Assembly: GCF_001693485.1 (NCBI RefSeq)
Contig: NZ_MAXC01000001.1
Coordinates: 1 to 64,000 of the forward strand
Length of the DNA stretch: 64,000 nucleotides
Source: Bradyrhizobium sp. LMTR 3
GTDB taxonomy: Bacteria; Pseudomonadota; Alphaproteobacteria; Rhizobiales; Xanthobacteraceae
Direction of reading: 5' to 3'
The position numbers and the translations under genes are program-made. Position 1 is the first letter of the stretch, and the number at the start of each line of letters is the position of its first letter. A model generated the notes under the pieces. That model made no database searches. It was not told the origin of the DNA and was given only the letters and a program-made list of their open reading frames with translations. Below, piece after piece: positions 1 through 8,747 of this stretch.

Positions 1-93
1 CCCCAATTTGCGCAGCACCAGCGTTCCCGCTGTCGCCACCCGCTCGATCAGCCAATCAGCACGCTCAGCAACCCGAATATCGCCAAAAGACAT
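1..93 (-). CDS. IS4/Tn5-type transposase, N-terminal fragment (runs off the window)
   Basis: Only the first 31 codons are visible, reading leftward from an ATG at 93 and open to the window edge. The peptide begins MSFGDIRVAERADWLIER and resembles the N-terminal DNA-binding part of Tn5/IS4-like transposases, which open with an acidic stretch followed by a helix. It sits beside a repeat-bracketed gene and the 6S RNA locus, where alphaproteobacteria usually carry zapA, so a rearrangement is plausible. The assignment rests on about 30 residues and no inverted repeat can be located, so it is tentative. Confidence 0.45.
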   Translation of the reverse strand, partial: MSFGDIRVAERADWLIERVATAGTLVLRKLG

Positions 94-175
94 CGCATGC
101 CTCCCGCCAAAATAGGTCGAAAGGCCTCGAATCACATTCACAAAATCCGGGGAATCACTTTCGGGGATCCCGTAG

Positions 176-219
176 CCCTGGAGGGGGAGGGTCGCCGCGC
201 AGCGGCGGGGCGGGGTGAC
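176..219. repeat. Palindromic intergenic repeat, left copy flanking the DUF559 gene
   Basis: GC-rich element beginning CTGGAGGGGGAGGGTCG and ending GGGGCGGGGTGAC. It is an inverted, shorter copy of the element at 641-717 and belongs to the family also seen at 20811-20962. It ends 3 nt before the stop of the DUF559 gene. Confidence 0.75.
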
Positions 220-222
220 AGA

Positions 223-618
223 CTATCCTCGTCGGCGGTGCTTCAGTGGAAAGGTTTCCGCGTCAAGCGACCCATACACCTCCACGTAAATCTTCTCCAT
301 CACAGCATTCAAATCGCCAGCAATGTCCGAATTCCAGAAGCGGATAACCCGATATCCTTCCTGCTCCAGCCATGCCTGCCTTTCGCTGTCGCGCTTGGCT
401 GTTGCATCCTCGTTGTGATGCCCGCCATCAAGTTCAATGATGAGACGCTTTGCTGGACAGAAGAAGTCCACGACATATGGACCGATAGGCGCCTGTCGCC
501 GGAAATGCGTGCCTTCGATCGGCAGTTCTTTCAGCGCACGCCAGAGGATGCGCTCATGCGGCGTGGTGTTAGCCCGCAGCCTCTTCGCAGCGGCGCGGCG
601 GATCGCCGTTGAAATCAT
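223..618 (-). CDS. DUF559 domain protein (Vsr/restriction-endonuclease-like fold)
   Basis: Protein of 131 aa starting at the ATG at 618 (MISTAIRRAAAKRLRANTTP). A longer reading frame extends upstream, but that part is repeat DNA. The core matches DUF559: an N-terminal helix with TPHERILWRALK, then FRRQAPIGPYVVDFFCPAKRLIIELDGGHH, whose D and E/D residues fit the PD-(D/E)XK-like active site of the Vsr superfamily, then GYRVIRFWNSDI. The cellular role of the family is not established. Inverted repeat copies lie 3 nt beyond the stop and 22 nt before the start, so the gene looks like a small cassette. Family call is firm; function is unknown. Confidence 0.88.
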   Translation of the reverse strand: MISTAIRRAAAKRLRANTTPHERILWRALKELPIEGTHFRRQAPIGPYVVDFFCPAKRLIIELDGGHHNEDATAKRDSERQAWLEQEGYRVIRFWNSDIAGDLNAVMEKIYVEVYGSLDAETFPLKHRRRG

Positions 619-640
619 TTCTACCTCGCTCGCGGATAGA

Positions 641-717
641 TCACCCCACCCCGCTCGCATTCGACGATGCTGCGCATCGCCGAACGCGAACGACCCTCCC
701 CCTCCAGGGGAGGGTGA
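641..717. repeat. Palindromic intergenic repeat, right copy flanking the DUF559 gene
   Basis: Reads TCACCCCACCCCGCTCGC, then a variable middle containing GATGCTGCGCATC, then CCCTCCCCCTCCAGGGGAGGG. It is the reverse complement of the copy at 176-219 with a longer centre. An open frame crosses it in continuation of the DUF559 gene, but this is repeat DNA and not protein coding. Confidence 0.75.
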
Positions 718-802
718 AGAGAAGCGCAATCTAAGGGCGAGCACAAGCGAGATGTTTCCCGCCCTACTCGATCTTCACTCGGCAGGATGAGGAAGCTGCT
801 AA

Positions 803-1003
803 CCCGGTAACCGCTGGCGGATTGGTCCCGTAACGCTTACATTGGCTTCGCGAAGCTGCGTCGTGCGTCAGGAGCCATATATCCCCGGGGCCTTATCGAT
901 CCTTTAGGGAACTGTCCCTGGCCGGGTCCGTGGATCCGGACATATGGTGCCCACCTACTTTCGTAGGGAACTCCGGGATCGAGTGCTTCAACGGCGTTCG
1001 TGG
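803..1003 (+). ncRNA. ssrS: Probable 6S RNA (ssrS), RNA polymerase-binding regulatory RNA
   Basis: There is no good protein frame between 720 and 1200, and the next gene is 5-formyl-THF cyclo-ligase, the usual downstream neighbour of ssrS in proteobacteria. The fold agrees. A closing stem pairs 822-830 (TTGGTCCCG) with 974-982 (CGGGATCGA). An inner stem pairs 875-880 (CCATAT) with 942-947 (ATATGG). Apical hairpins lie at 906-919 (AGGGA/TCCCT) and 926-941 (GTCCG/CGGAC). A small hairpin on the 3' side of the bubble, CCTAC-TTTC-GTAGG, lies at 954-967. This is the 6S plan of closing stem, large bubble and apical arm. Ends are approximate. The usual upstream partner zapA is not present in the window. 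Confidence 0.62.
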
Positions 1004-1207
1004 CCTCGCACTTTAATTTGTTGTTGCCTGCGACCTCGTCCTACCCGCGCACGTCCCGTCATACTCCGCGCATGCGGGGTATTCAGTACGCCGCGGCGTC
1101 TCGGTTGAATCACTGAAGTCTCTGGAATACTGGATCACCCGCCTTCCGCCTTCGCTCGTTGAGCTTCGGCGGACAGGTCGCGGTTGATGACAGCGGAAAG
1201 ATACTGC

Positions 1208-1783
1208 ATGACGGCAACCCTGTCGAAAGCCGATCTCCGCGCCGCAGCGCTGGCGAAACGCGATGCGTTGAGCGACGAGCAGCGCGCGGCTGCGGCGCAG
1301 GCGATGGCGAAGCGCGGCCTGCCGTTCGAGGTCGAGCCAGGGCTCGTCGTGTCGGGATACTCGCCGATCCGCAGCGAGATCGATCCCGCGCCCTTGATGC
1401 GCAAGCTCGCCGAGCAGGGCGCAAAGCTCGCGCTGCCGGCGGTGCTGTCGCGCGGCAAATCGCTCGCGTTTCGCGCGTGGTCGCCCGACGATCGGCTGAT
1501 GATGGGGCCGCTCGGCATTCTCGAACCGTCGCCGGCGGCGGCCGAACTCGTTCCAGATATCATGCTGGTGCCGCTGGCTGCGTTCGATCGCGCCGGCCAC
1601 CGCATCGGCTATGGCGCCGGACACTACGACTTCACGCTCGCCCACTTGCGCAAAGCGAAGGCCATTACGGCTGTCGGCACCGCCTTTTCCGTGCAGGAAA
1701 TAAAAGGCGTTCCCGCGCTGCCGCACGACGTGGCGCTGGATTATGTGCTAACGGAAAAGAAGGTGTTCGATTTCCGGAGCTGA
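1208..1783 (+). CDS. ygfA: 5-formyltetrahydrofolate cyclo-ligase
   Basis: Cytosolic folate enzyme of 191 aa that uses ATP to convert 5-formyl-THF to 5,10-methenyl-THF. The signature GYGAGHYD (residues 134-141; family form GYGxGYYD) and the preceding PDIMLVPLAAFDRAGHRIG mark the MTHFS/YgfA family. An N-terminal helix KADLRAAALAKRDAL fits the family. I chose the ATG at 1208; an in-frame ATG at 1184 would add eight residues without family similarity. It follows the probable 6S RNA and is separated by 3 nt from the YmdB-type gene, so the two are probably co-transcribed. Confidence 0.93.
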   Translation: MTATLSKADLRAAALAKRDALSDEQRAAAAQAMAKRGLPFEVEPGLVVSGYSPIRSEIDPAPLMRKLAEQGAKLALPAVLSRGKSLAFRAWSPDDRLMMGPLGILEPSPAAAELVPDIMLVPLAAFDRAGHRIGYGAGHYDFTLAHLRKAKAITAVGTAFSVQEIKGVPALPHDVALDYVLTEKKVFDFRS

Positions 1784-1786
1784 ACT

Positions 1787-2608
1787 TTGCGTATTCTCTT
1801 CGTTGGTGACGTGGTCGGTCGCGCTGGGCGCGCCGCGGTCGCGGCATATCTGCCCGGCATGATCAGGGACTGGGCTCTCGACTTCGTCGTCGTCAATGGC
1901 GAGAATTCCGCCGGCGGGTTCGGCATCACCGAGGCGGTCTATCAGGAATTGCTCGACGCCGGGGCGGACGCCATCACGCTCGGCAATCACGCCTGGGATC
2001 AGCGCGAGGCGCTGGTGTTCATCGAGCGCGCGCCGAAACTGGTCCGGCCCGCGAACTATCCAAAGGGCACGCCGGGCCGGGGAGCGGCGCTGGTCGATAC
2101 CAAGAACGGCAAGCGCGCGCTCGTTGTCAACGCGATCGGCCGTGTCTTCATGACGCCGTTCGACGATCCCTTCGCGGTGCTCAATCGGGAGCTCGAGGCC
2201 TGTCCGCTGCGCGAAGCCGCAGATGCGATCGTGGTCGATTTCCATGCCGAGGCGACCAGCGAGAAACAAGGCATCGGCTATTTCTGCGACGGCCGCGCCA
2301 GCCTCGTCGTCGGCACGCACACCCATGTGCCGACCGCCGATCATCAGATCCTCGCCGGCGGCACCGCCTACATGACGGACGCCGGCATGACCGGCGATTA
2401 TGATTCCATCATCGGCATGCAGAAGGAAGAGCCGCTGCGGCGCTTTACGACGGGTATTCCATCAGCCCGTTTCGAACCGGCCGCAGGGGTGGCGACACTC
2501 AGCGGTGTTGCGGTCGAGACCGATGATTTAACCGGCCTCGCGCTGCGTGTTGCGCCGGTGCGGGCCGGCGGCAGGCTCGAGCCGGCCGTGCCGGCGTTTT
2601 GGGCGTGA
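1787..2608 (+). CDS. YmdB-family metallophosphoesterase (TIGR00282)
   Basis: 273 aa with a TTG start 3 nt after the cyclo-ligase stop. Motifs of the YmdB/DR1281 calcineurin-like family appear in order: FVGDVVGRAGR near the N-terminus, NGENSAGGFG, GNHAWD, FHAEATSEK and GTHTHVPTAD, which supply the metal-binding Asp, Asn and His ligands. The family hydrolyses 2',3'-cyclic nucleotides in the cases studied, and its physiological role in alphaproteobacteria is unclear. No signal peptide, so cytosolic. Identity as a family member is firm and the substrate is inferred. Confidence 0.92.
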   Translation: MRILFVGDVVGRAGRAAVAAYLPGMIRDWALDFVVVNGENSAGGFGITEAVYQELLDAGADAITLGNHAWDQREALVFIERAPKLVRPANYPKGTPGRGAALVDTKNGKRALVVNAIGRVFMTPFDDPFAVLNRELEACPLREAADAIVVDFHAEATSEKQGIGYFCDGRASLVVGTHTHVPTADHQILAGGTAYMTDAGMTGDYDSIIGMQKEEPLRRFTTGIPSARFEPAAGVATLSGVAVETDDLTGLALRVAPVRAGGRLEPAVPAFWA

Positions 2609-2670
2609 AGCGATACAAACGCCGGAGTGTCGATGCCGAGGCTGCTGGTTGTTGCGCTGTCACTCTCCGT

Positions 2671-2790
2671 TCCCCGGACGCAGCGCAGCATGCAGTGATG
2701 CGCTGCTGAGCCGGGGTCCAGAGATGATATGCGGAAAGATGGATCCCGGCTCTGCGGAGCAGCGCTACGCGCTGCACTGCGTCCGGGACA
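2671..2790. repeat. Paired intergenic repeat (CCGGACGCAGC type)
   Basis: Starts TCCCCGGACGCAGCG and ends GCACTGCGTCCGGGA, giving an inverted pair around a centre with GAGCCGGGGTCC and GGATCCCGGCTC. Similar elements lie at 9506-9632 and 22121-22226. It separates the YmdB-type gene from the convergent oxidoreductase operon and may fold into a large hairpin. Confidence 0.75.
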
Positions 2791-2795
2791 GGGCT

Positions 2796-5003
2796 TCAAT
2801 TGAACTGAATGACCTTGTCCAGCGTAATTGGCAGGTCGCGGACGCGCTTTCCCGTCGCATGATAGACCGCGTTGGCGATCGCCGCCGCCACGCCGACGAT
2901 GCCGATCTCGCCGAGGCCCTTGATACCGAGTGGATTGACCATCTCGTCGGGCTCGTCGACGAAGATCACCTTGATGTCGTGCACGTCGGCATTCACCGGC
3001 ACATGGTATTCGGCGATGTTGGCGTTCATGACGCGTCCGAAGCGATGGTCGAACAGCGTTTCCTCGTGCAGCGCCATGCCGATTCCCCAGACCACGCCAC
3101 CCATGACCTGGCTGTGGGCGGTCTTCGGATTGAGGATGCGGCCTGCAGCGACGGCATTGACTACGCGGGTCACGCGGATCACACCAAGCTGTTCGTCCAC
3201 CTTGACCTCCGCGAAGATGGCGGAGTGGACATTGCGCGCGTGAGACTTGTCTTCGGCAACCTTGTTGGCCTCCTCGCGCGTGATGCGATCGGCGGTGCCG
3301 GACTGCATCGCGCTGGCAATCGAGACCGCGCGGGTCGCATCCCGCCTGCTGACGATCTTGCCGTCAATCAGCGCGACGTCGTCTACGCCCGCACCCGCCA
3401 GCGGCGAATCCTTCATGCCGATTGCAAGCTTCAGCAAGTCGCCGCGAACCGCGCGGGCGGTATTGGCAATCGCGTTGCATACTGAGGATGCGATCCACGA
3501 GCCGCCCTCCAGCGGACATTGCGGCAGCGTGGAATCGCCGAGCTTGACGTTGATATTGTCGATCGGCAGGCCGAGCATGTCGGCCGCGACCTGCGCCATG
3601 ATCGTGTAGGTGCCGGTGCCGATGTCGGAGGCTGCGGTCGCCACTTCCGCATGGCCGTTCGCTGTCAGCACGATGCGCACCGTGGTCGCCATCTGCAGGG
3701 CTTCCCATACGCCGGACGCCATGCCCCAGCCGACCAGATCGCTGCCCTCGCGCATGGAGCGCGGCTCCGCTTTGCGCTTGTCCCAGCCGAACGCCGCCGC
3801 GCCCTCCCGGTAGCACTCGCGCAGTTGCTTGCTGGTATAGGGAATATCCGCGCCCTGATCGCGATCGGAATAGCATTGCAGCCGCAACTGCACCGGGTCC
3901 GTTTTGAGCGCGACGGCGAGTTCGTCCATCGCGCATTCGAGCGCATAGACGCCGGTCGCAGCCCCCGGTGCGCGCATGTCGCAGGACGTCGGCACGTCGA
4001 GCTTCACGAGCTTGTGCTCGAATTTCGCGTTGGGACTCCTGTAAAGCAGATTGCCCCAGCCGGTGTCGTTGCGCGCGAATTCCTCGAACTGCGAGGTCAC
4101 GGCGATGGCCTCGTGCGTCATCGCGTCGAGCGTGCCGTCGCTCTTGGCACCGAGCGCAAGGCGTTCGATGGTCGCGGGCCGGTGGCCGAGGGCGTACATC
4201 TGTGCCCGGCTGAGCATGACGCGAACCGGACGTTTGAGCGCGCGCGCCGCCAGCACCGCCAGCACGACCTGGTATTGCGGGCGCAGGCCGGAGCCGAAAC
4301 CGCCGCCCATATACGGCGACATGACGCGAACCGCGTCCGGCTTCATCTTGAACACGCCGCAGAGATATTGCTGTACGTTCTGCACGCCCTGCGTCTTGTC
4401 GTAGACGGTGAGCTGGCCGTCATCCCAGATCGCCGTCGAGGCGAACAATTCCATCGGATTGTGGTGCTCGGTCGGAATGAAATATTCGGCCTCGTGGCGC
4501 ACGGCGGCGGACGCAAATGCCTTCTCGGCATCGCCGCGCGGCTTCTCCGGCTTGTCGATGGCAAACGCGTTGGCGCGCTCGGTGTGCAGATCGGTGACGT
4601 GAGGCGCCTTCTGGTACTCGACCTTTACCAGCGAAGCAGCGACGCGCGCGGTTTCCCAATCCTCGGCGAGTACCAGCGCGAGCGGTTGCCCGCTGAAAAG
4701 GACGATGTCGTCGTAGAGCGGGCGATAGGGTGAGCCTTTTTCCGTCGCGACTTCGTCCTTGTAGGCGTCGTCCTTATCGGCCATCTGCGGCCGATTCCGA
4801 TGGGTCAGCACGTCGATCACGCCGTCAACCTCCAGCGCCCCGCTGGGGTCGATGCGCACGATCCGGCCCTTCGGAATCGTCGATTCGACGACATAGCCAT
4901 GGACGAGGCCGGGGACGTTGAACTCGCCGGCATATTTGGCTTCGCCGGTGACCTTGGCCCTGCCGTCGACGCGGGGTGTCGCTGATCCGATATAGGATGC
5001 CAT
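2796..5003 (-). CDS. Xanthine dehydrogenase-family molybdopterin-binding subunit (PaoC-like)
   Basis: 735 aa from the ATG at 5003 (MASYIGSATPRVDGRAKVTGEAKYAGE). Longer upstream codons overlap the FAD-subunit gene and lack similarity. The aldehyde oxidase/xanthine dehydrogenase a/b hammerhead comes first, followed by the molybdopterin-binding domain with GGGFGSGLRPQYQ, MRAPGAATG and the C-terminal GIKGLGEIG, whose Glu is the expected catalytic base. Last gene of a three-gene operon, 5 nt after the FAD subunit. Together they form a molybdenum hydroxylase, most like PaoABC aldehyde oxidoreductases. No export signal is visible. The substrate cannot be read from the sequence. Confidence 0.9.
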   Translation of the reverse strand: MASYIGSATPRVDGRAKVTGEAKYAGEFNVPGLVHGYVVESTIPKGRIVRIDPSGALEVDGVIDVLTHRNRPQMADKDDAYKDEVATEKGSPYRPLYDDIVLFSGQPLALVLAEDWETARVAASLVKVEYQKAPHVTDLHTERANAFAIDKPEKPRGDAEKAFASAAVRHEAEYFIPTEHHNPMELFASTAIWDDGQLTVYDKTQGVQNVQQYLCGVFKMKPDAVRVMSPYMGGGFGSGLRPQYQVVLAVLAARALKRPVRVMLSRAQMYALGHRPATIERLALGAKSDGTLDAMTHEAIAVTSQFEEFARNDTGWGNLLYRSPNAKFEHKLVKLDVPTSCDMRAPGAATGVYALECAMDELAVALKTDPVQLRLQCYSDRDQGADIPYTSKQLRECYREGAAAFGWDKRKAEPRSMREGSDLVGWGMASGVWEALQMATTVRIVLTANGHAEVATAASDIGTGTYTIMAQVAADMLGLPIDNINVKLGDSTLPQCPLEGGSWIASSVCNAIANTARAVRGDLLKLAIGMKDSPLAGAGVDDVALIDGKIVSRRDATRAVSIASAMQSGTADRITREEANKVAEDKSHARNVHSAIFAEVKVDEQLGVIRVTRVVNAVAAGRILNPKTAHSQVMGGVVWGIGMALHEETLFDHRFGRVMNANIAEYHVPVNADVHDIKVIFVDEPDEMVNPLGIKGLGEIGIVGVAAAIANAVYHATGKRVRDLPITLDKVIQFN

Positions 5004-5008
5004 GGCGC

Positions 5009-6025
5009 TCACCGTATTTTCTTGTCGGAGTTCGACTGCGGCGTGCCCCGCGCGGCCTGATCGAGCGTCCGCATGATGGCGCGCCGCGCCAGGCCGATCT
5101 TGAAGTTGTTGTGTCCGTAGCCTTTGGCGCCGTGCAGCAACCAATCCGCGGCCTTCGCAAATGCGGTCGCGTCAGTGCGTTGTCCGAGCAGGGCCGCTTC
5201 GGCCGCGGTACTGCGCCATGGTTTGTGCGCAACGCCGCCGAGCGCCAGGCGGGCTTCCTTGATCGTGTCGCCGTCGAGTTCGAGCGCTGCCGCCACCGAT
5301 ACCAGCGCGAACGCGTACGACAGGCGATCGCGAATCTTCAGGTAGGAATAGTTCGCGCTAAACCCTTTTGGCGGAAGCTCGATGGCCGTGATGATCTCAT
5401 CGGGTTCCAGATTGGTGTCGCGCTGCGGCGTGTTGCCGGGCAGGCGATGGAAATCGGCAAACGCGATGATGCGCGCCCCGGCCGGACCTGTGACATGCAC
5501 GGTGGCTTCGAGCGCCGCGAGTGCCACGCACATGTCGGAAGGATGCGTAGCGATGCAGGCCTCGCTCGTTCCGAGGATCGCATTGATGCGGTTGACGCCA
5601 TCGATCGCCGAGCAGCCGCTACCCGGCTCACGTTTGTTGCACGGCGTCGCCGTGTCGTAATAATAGAAGCAGCGCGTCCGCTGCAGCAGGTTGCCGCCGG
5701 TCGAGGCCATGTTGCGCAACTGCTGCGACGCGCCTGATAGTATCGCGCGCGAGAGCAGTGGATAGCGCCCCTCGATCAGGGGGTGGTAGGCGAGGTCGGT
5801 ATTCGGCACCATCGCGCCGATCAGAACGCCGCCAGCGGAGGTTGGTTCGACGCTCCTGAGCGGCAGGTGCGAAATATCGATCAGCCGGCTCGGACCCTCG
5901 ACATCATATTTGATCAGGTCGATCAGGTTGGTGCCGCCCGCGATGAATTTTGCGGAAGGATCGGTGGCAATCTGCTTGATGGCGTCGGCGACGTCGTTTG
6001 CGCGCGAATATTGAAACGGGGTCAT
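5009..6025 (-). CDS. Xanthine dehydrogenase-family FAD-binding subunit with Fe-S insertion (PaoB-like)
   Basis: 338 aa, starting at the ATG at 6025 that overlaps the stop of the 2Fe-2S subunit by 4 nt. The N-terminal FAD-binding domain carries [13 protein letters not shown] and the typical [13 protein letters not shown]. The cysteines in [15 protein letters not shown] and GSGCSA form the extra [4Fe-4S]-binding loop known from PaoB and 4-hydroxybenzoyl-CoA reductase beta. A CO dehydrogenase flavoprotein C-terminal domain follows. The subunit passes electrons between FAD and the iron-sulfur clusters of the complex. Confidence 0.92.
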   Translation of the reverse strand: MTPFQYSRANDVADAIKQIATDPSAKFIAGGTNLIDLIKYDVEGPSRLIDISHLPLRSVEPTSAGGVLIGAMVPNTDLAYHPLIEGRYPLLSRAILSGASQQLRNMASTGGNLLQRTRCFYYYDTATPCNKREPGSGCSAIDGVNRINAILGTSEACIATHPSDMCVALAALEATVHVTGPAGARIIAFADFHRLPGNTPQRDTNLEPDEIITAIELPPKGFSANYSYLKIRDRLSYAFALVSVAAALELDGDTIKEARLALGGVAHKPWRSTAAEAALLGQRTDATAFAKAADWLLHGAKGYGHNNFKIGLARRAIMRTLDQAARGTPQSNSDKKIR

Positions 6026-6537
6026 GATCGCTCCATCGCCTGCTGGATCGCCGACACGATGTTCGGATAGGCGCCGCAGCGGCAGATGTTGCCGCTCATG
6101 AGTTCGCGAATCTCGTCGGCCGTTTTGGCCTTGCCCTCGGCAATCAGCCCGGCAGCCGAGCAGATCTGTCCCGACGTGCAGTAGCCGCACTGAAATGCGT
6201 CATGATCGATGAAGGCTTGCTGCAGCGGATGCAGCTCACCGTCGTGTGCAAGGCCCTCGATGGTGATGATTTCGGCGCCTTCCTTCATCACCGCCAGCGT
6301 CAGGCAGGAATTGATCCGTCGCCCGTCGACCAGAACGGTGCACGCGCCGCATTGTCCGTGGTCGCAGCCCTTCTTGGTGCCCGTCAGGTCGAGATGATCG
6401 CGTAGCGCGTCGAGTAACGTCGTCCACGGGGCGACCGTCAGTTCCATGCGGTTACCGTTGACGGTCAGCCTGATCGGAATTTTCTCCGGCACGGTGACCA
6501 TCCGCGTTACACGCTTTGCTGCGCCAGATCGCGCCAT
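6022..6537 (-). CDS. (2Fe-2S)-binding subunit of molybdenum hydroxylase (PaoA-like)
   Basis: 171 aa, first gene of the oxidoreductase operon. The plant-type ferredoxin domain has [16 protein letters not shown] with a downstream Cys in NSCLTL. The second [2Fe-2S] domain has CGYCTSGQI and CRCGAYPNI. PaoA enzymes usually carry a Tat leader that exports the folded complex. Here the N-terminus ([19 protein letters not shown]) has no twin-arginine plus hydrophobic segment, so the complex is probably cytosolic. Nothing else is evident in 6538-6766, which must hold the operon promoter. Confidence 0.93.
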   Translation of the reverse strand: MARSGAAKRVTRMVTVPEKIPIRLTVNGNRMELTVAPWTTLLDALRDHLDLTGTKKGCDHGQCGACTVLVDGRRINSCLTLAVMKEGAEIITIEGLAHDGELHPLQQAFIDHDAFQCGYCTSGQICSAAGLIAEGKAKTADEIRELMSGNICRCGAYPNIVSAIQQAMERS

Positions 6538-6766
6538 GTTGATCTCCGCCTGCCTGGGCTGGTGCGCAAGGATGGTGCGCGCGGGATGATCCAGCCTGAG
6601 TTCGCGCTGAGGGGGCCAAGCCCGCCTATCAACGAGTTCGAACAGGGAAGGTTCAGACCGAAAGCGCGATATGCGAATCTGCTTGCTGCACAGTTTTTGG
6701 ACAGGCTTCTGGCGCGATCGCGCGAAACCGCACGACTGAATGCGGCTTGTCGGCCGGTTAAAGTGA

Positions 6767-8545
6767 TTACAGCCGGTAGGCCGTGCGGAAGCCGCCCCAG
6801 TGGCGGCCCTTGACGCGGATCGGCACGTCGATCTCGCGCATCATCACGGTGTTGCCGTTGCCCATGTCGCGGGCGTAGCTCTGGATCAGATAGGCGCGCT
6901 GATTGCGCCCGGCAGCAAGTCCCGCCGGATCGTTGAAGATGCGGCGGTTGCGGCTGTTGGCGGTGTTCCAGGTAACGTCGCCCGGGCGCTGCGGGTGCGA
7001 ATAGATTTTGTTGTGCACCGGCAAATAGCCGTTGGTGTCGATCATGGCGCAGAACGCCATCCGCTTGTCCTTGGCAAGGAACGCTTCCTGGAACGGCGGC
7101 AGCGCGCGATCGGCCCAGTCCAGGATTTTGGTGCGATATTGCACCGGGTTGCTGCCGGCTATCTCGACATAGTTGGTGTCGAACATGTCTTCCATCGAGA
7201 TGGCGCCGCTATCGATACCGTTCTCGAAAATCTTCTTCAGCGCCGCGCCGGCTTCCATCGCGCGGGTGACCGCTTCGGTGTTGTCGTCCTGGATCGACCA
7301 CAGCTTGTCTTCGATCTTTTCGGTCAGCTCGGCATCCGGCCGTTCGAATTGTGCGTGCGTGCCGGCTTTCGACCGCTGGACGATACGAATCCGGCAGGCG
7401 CCGACATCCTGCAGCGTCGCATCAAAACTCTGGCCCTGCACGAGCGCTTCCGCGTCTGTCCCGCTGACGAGAATGCCTCCCCTGGAAATTTCGTAGACAG
7501 GTGCTGATATCACCCCGCGCGGGGCCGTAATTTCGATCTTGAGGCTGCAAGGCAACCTTTCGTCCTTACGGCGCTCGGTCCGCTCACCTTGGCGCAGCAG
7601 CACGGCGCAGCGCGCCTTGAGCTTCTGCGCAAAGGCGGTGACGGCTCGTCCGGCCTTGGCGACGCTTTCGCCATGCACCTCGGCTTCCTTGGTCGCGCTG
7701 TCGATTTCGGTGGCGCTGGCGCCGACGGAAGCGATGAAGCTCGAAGCGGCGGCCGCATTGTCGGCCATCTCGCCGGTGGTTGCGTTCTGTTCGGCGACCG
7801 CGCCGTTGACGTTCTCGAACACCGGGCGGATCGCCTCGATCGCCTGCGTGATGCGATGCACGGCATCGACCGAGCCCGCGGCATCCCGCTGCAGCGCCTC
7901 GATCTTCTTGGTGATTTCCTCTGTCGCGTTCTGGGTCTGCACCGCGAGTGCCTTCACTTCGGTGGCGACCACGGCAAAACCGCGCCCGGCTTCGCCGGCG
8001 CGTGCGGCCTCGATGGTGGAATTGAGCGCCAGGAGCGTGGTCTGCCGCGCGATCTGCGCGATCAGGTTGACCACGTTGCCGATCGCGGCCGATGATTCCC
8101 TCAGGCGGTCGACATTGGCGCCGGCTTCGCGGGCGGCCTCACTGGCCTGGTCGGCGAGCTTGCCGGCGTCGCGCACCTGGGAGCCGATCCCTTGCGCCGA
8201 TTGGGTGAACTTGTCGGCGGCCTGCGAAAACGTCGTCGCCGTGCCCTGTGCGGCGCTGGTGCGGCTCGTCAGGGCATCGGTGCGCTGGCGAATGGTGGTG
8301 AGCGTCGCAGCGGTCGCCTCGGCGCCGCCGGCGACCGAATTGGCCGCGCGCTCGAGCTGGCGGATCATCGCGCCGAGTTCGAGTTCCAGAAGTTCGAGGA
8401 TCGCCCTGGCCGACTCGCCGTCGCCCGAGCCGGCCTCCGTCACGGCGGCCGGCTGAGCCGCCGTTTGAACCGCCGTTTGGGCCTTGGGCCGGACGGCAGG
8501 CAAGGCCGGTTCCGGCACCCGCTTTTTGAACAAACCGAAGGCCAT
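6767..8545 (-). CDS. Soluble methyl-accepting chemotaxis protein with PilZ and C-terminal sensor-like domain
   Basis: 592 aa from the ATG at 8545 (MAFGLFKKR). There is no transmembrane segment. The signalling domain comes first, with the hairpin tip region [37 protein letters not shown] PilZ domain follows, with [11 protein letters not shown] and the later DxSxxG-like EISRGG, which would bind cyclic di-GMP. The C-terminal 160 aa ([27 protein letters not shown] to [10 protein letters not shown]) resembles a cache-like sensor region. Having the signalling domain upstream of the sensor is the reverse of classical receptors. It probably links chemotaxis to c-di-GMP. No che genes are nearby. Confidence 0.9.
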   Translation of the reverse strand: MAFGLFKKRVPEPALPAVRPKAQTAVQTAAQPAAVTEAGSGDGESARAILELLELELGAMIRQLERAANSVAGGAEATAATLTTIRQRTDALTSRTSAAQGTATTFSQAADKFTQSAQGIGSQVRDAGKLADQASEAAREAGANVDRLRESSAAIGNVVNLIAQIARQTTLLALNSTIEAARAGEAGRGFAVVATEVKALAVQTQNATEEITKKIEALQRDAAGSVDAVHRITQAIEAIRPVFENVNGAVAEQNATTGEMADNAAAASSFIASVGASATEIDSATKEAEVHGESVAKAGRAVTAFAQKLKARCAVLLRQGERTERRKDERLPCSLKIEITAPRGVISAPVYEISRGGILVSGTDAEALVQGQSFDATLQDVGACRIRIVQRSKAGTHAQFERPDAELTEKIEDKLWSIQDDNTEAVTRAMEAGAALKKIFENGIDSGAISMEDMFDTNYVEIAGSNPVQYRTKILDWADRALPPFQEAFLAKDKRMAFCAMIDTNGYLPVHNKIYSHPQRPGDVTWNTANSRNRRIFNDPAGLAAGRNQRAYLIQSYARDMGNGNTVMMREIDVPIRVKGRHWGGFRTAYRL

Positions 8546-8747
8546 GACGTCTCTCAAAAGTTGAGGATCGGTGCGAAATCCTCTCATCCGGGCATGAAAT
8601 CATGGTTAACAACTGCCTGATATTTCGGCGCGCGGCAGTACCGGCATACCCGGATGGGCTGTAAATCTTTGATTTCGGCCAATTGCCGGCCTATAAGGCC
8701 GCGCTTCACCCCCTACATTCCCCTGGGACGAATCCAAGAGACTCCGC

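Noticed and set aside
619..744. 42-codon N-terminal extension of the DUF559 gene
   Set aside because: Encoded by the palindromic repeat (SSPSPGGGGSFAFG); family proteins start at MISTAIRRAAAKRL.
1013..1726. 237-codon frame antisense to 5-formyl-THF cyclo-ligase and the 6S region
   Set aside because: Crosses the RNA gene and has only mirror-strand composition.
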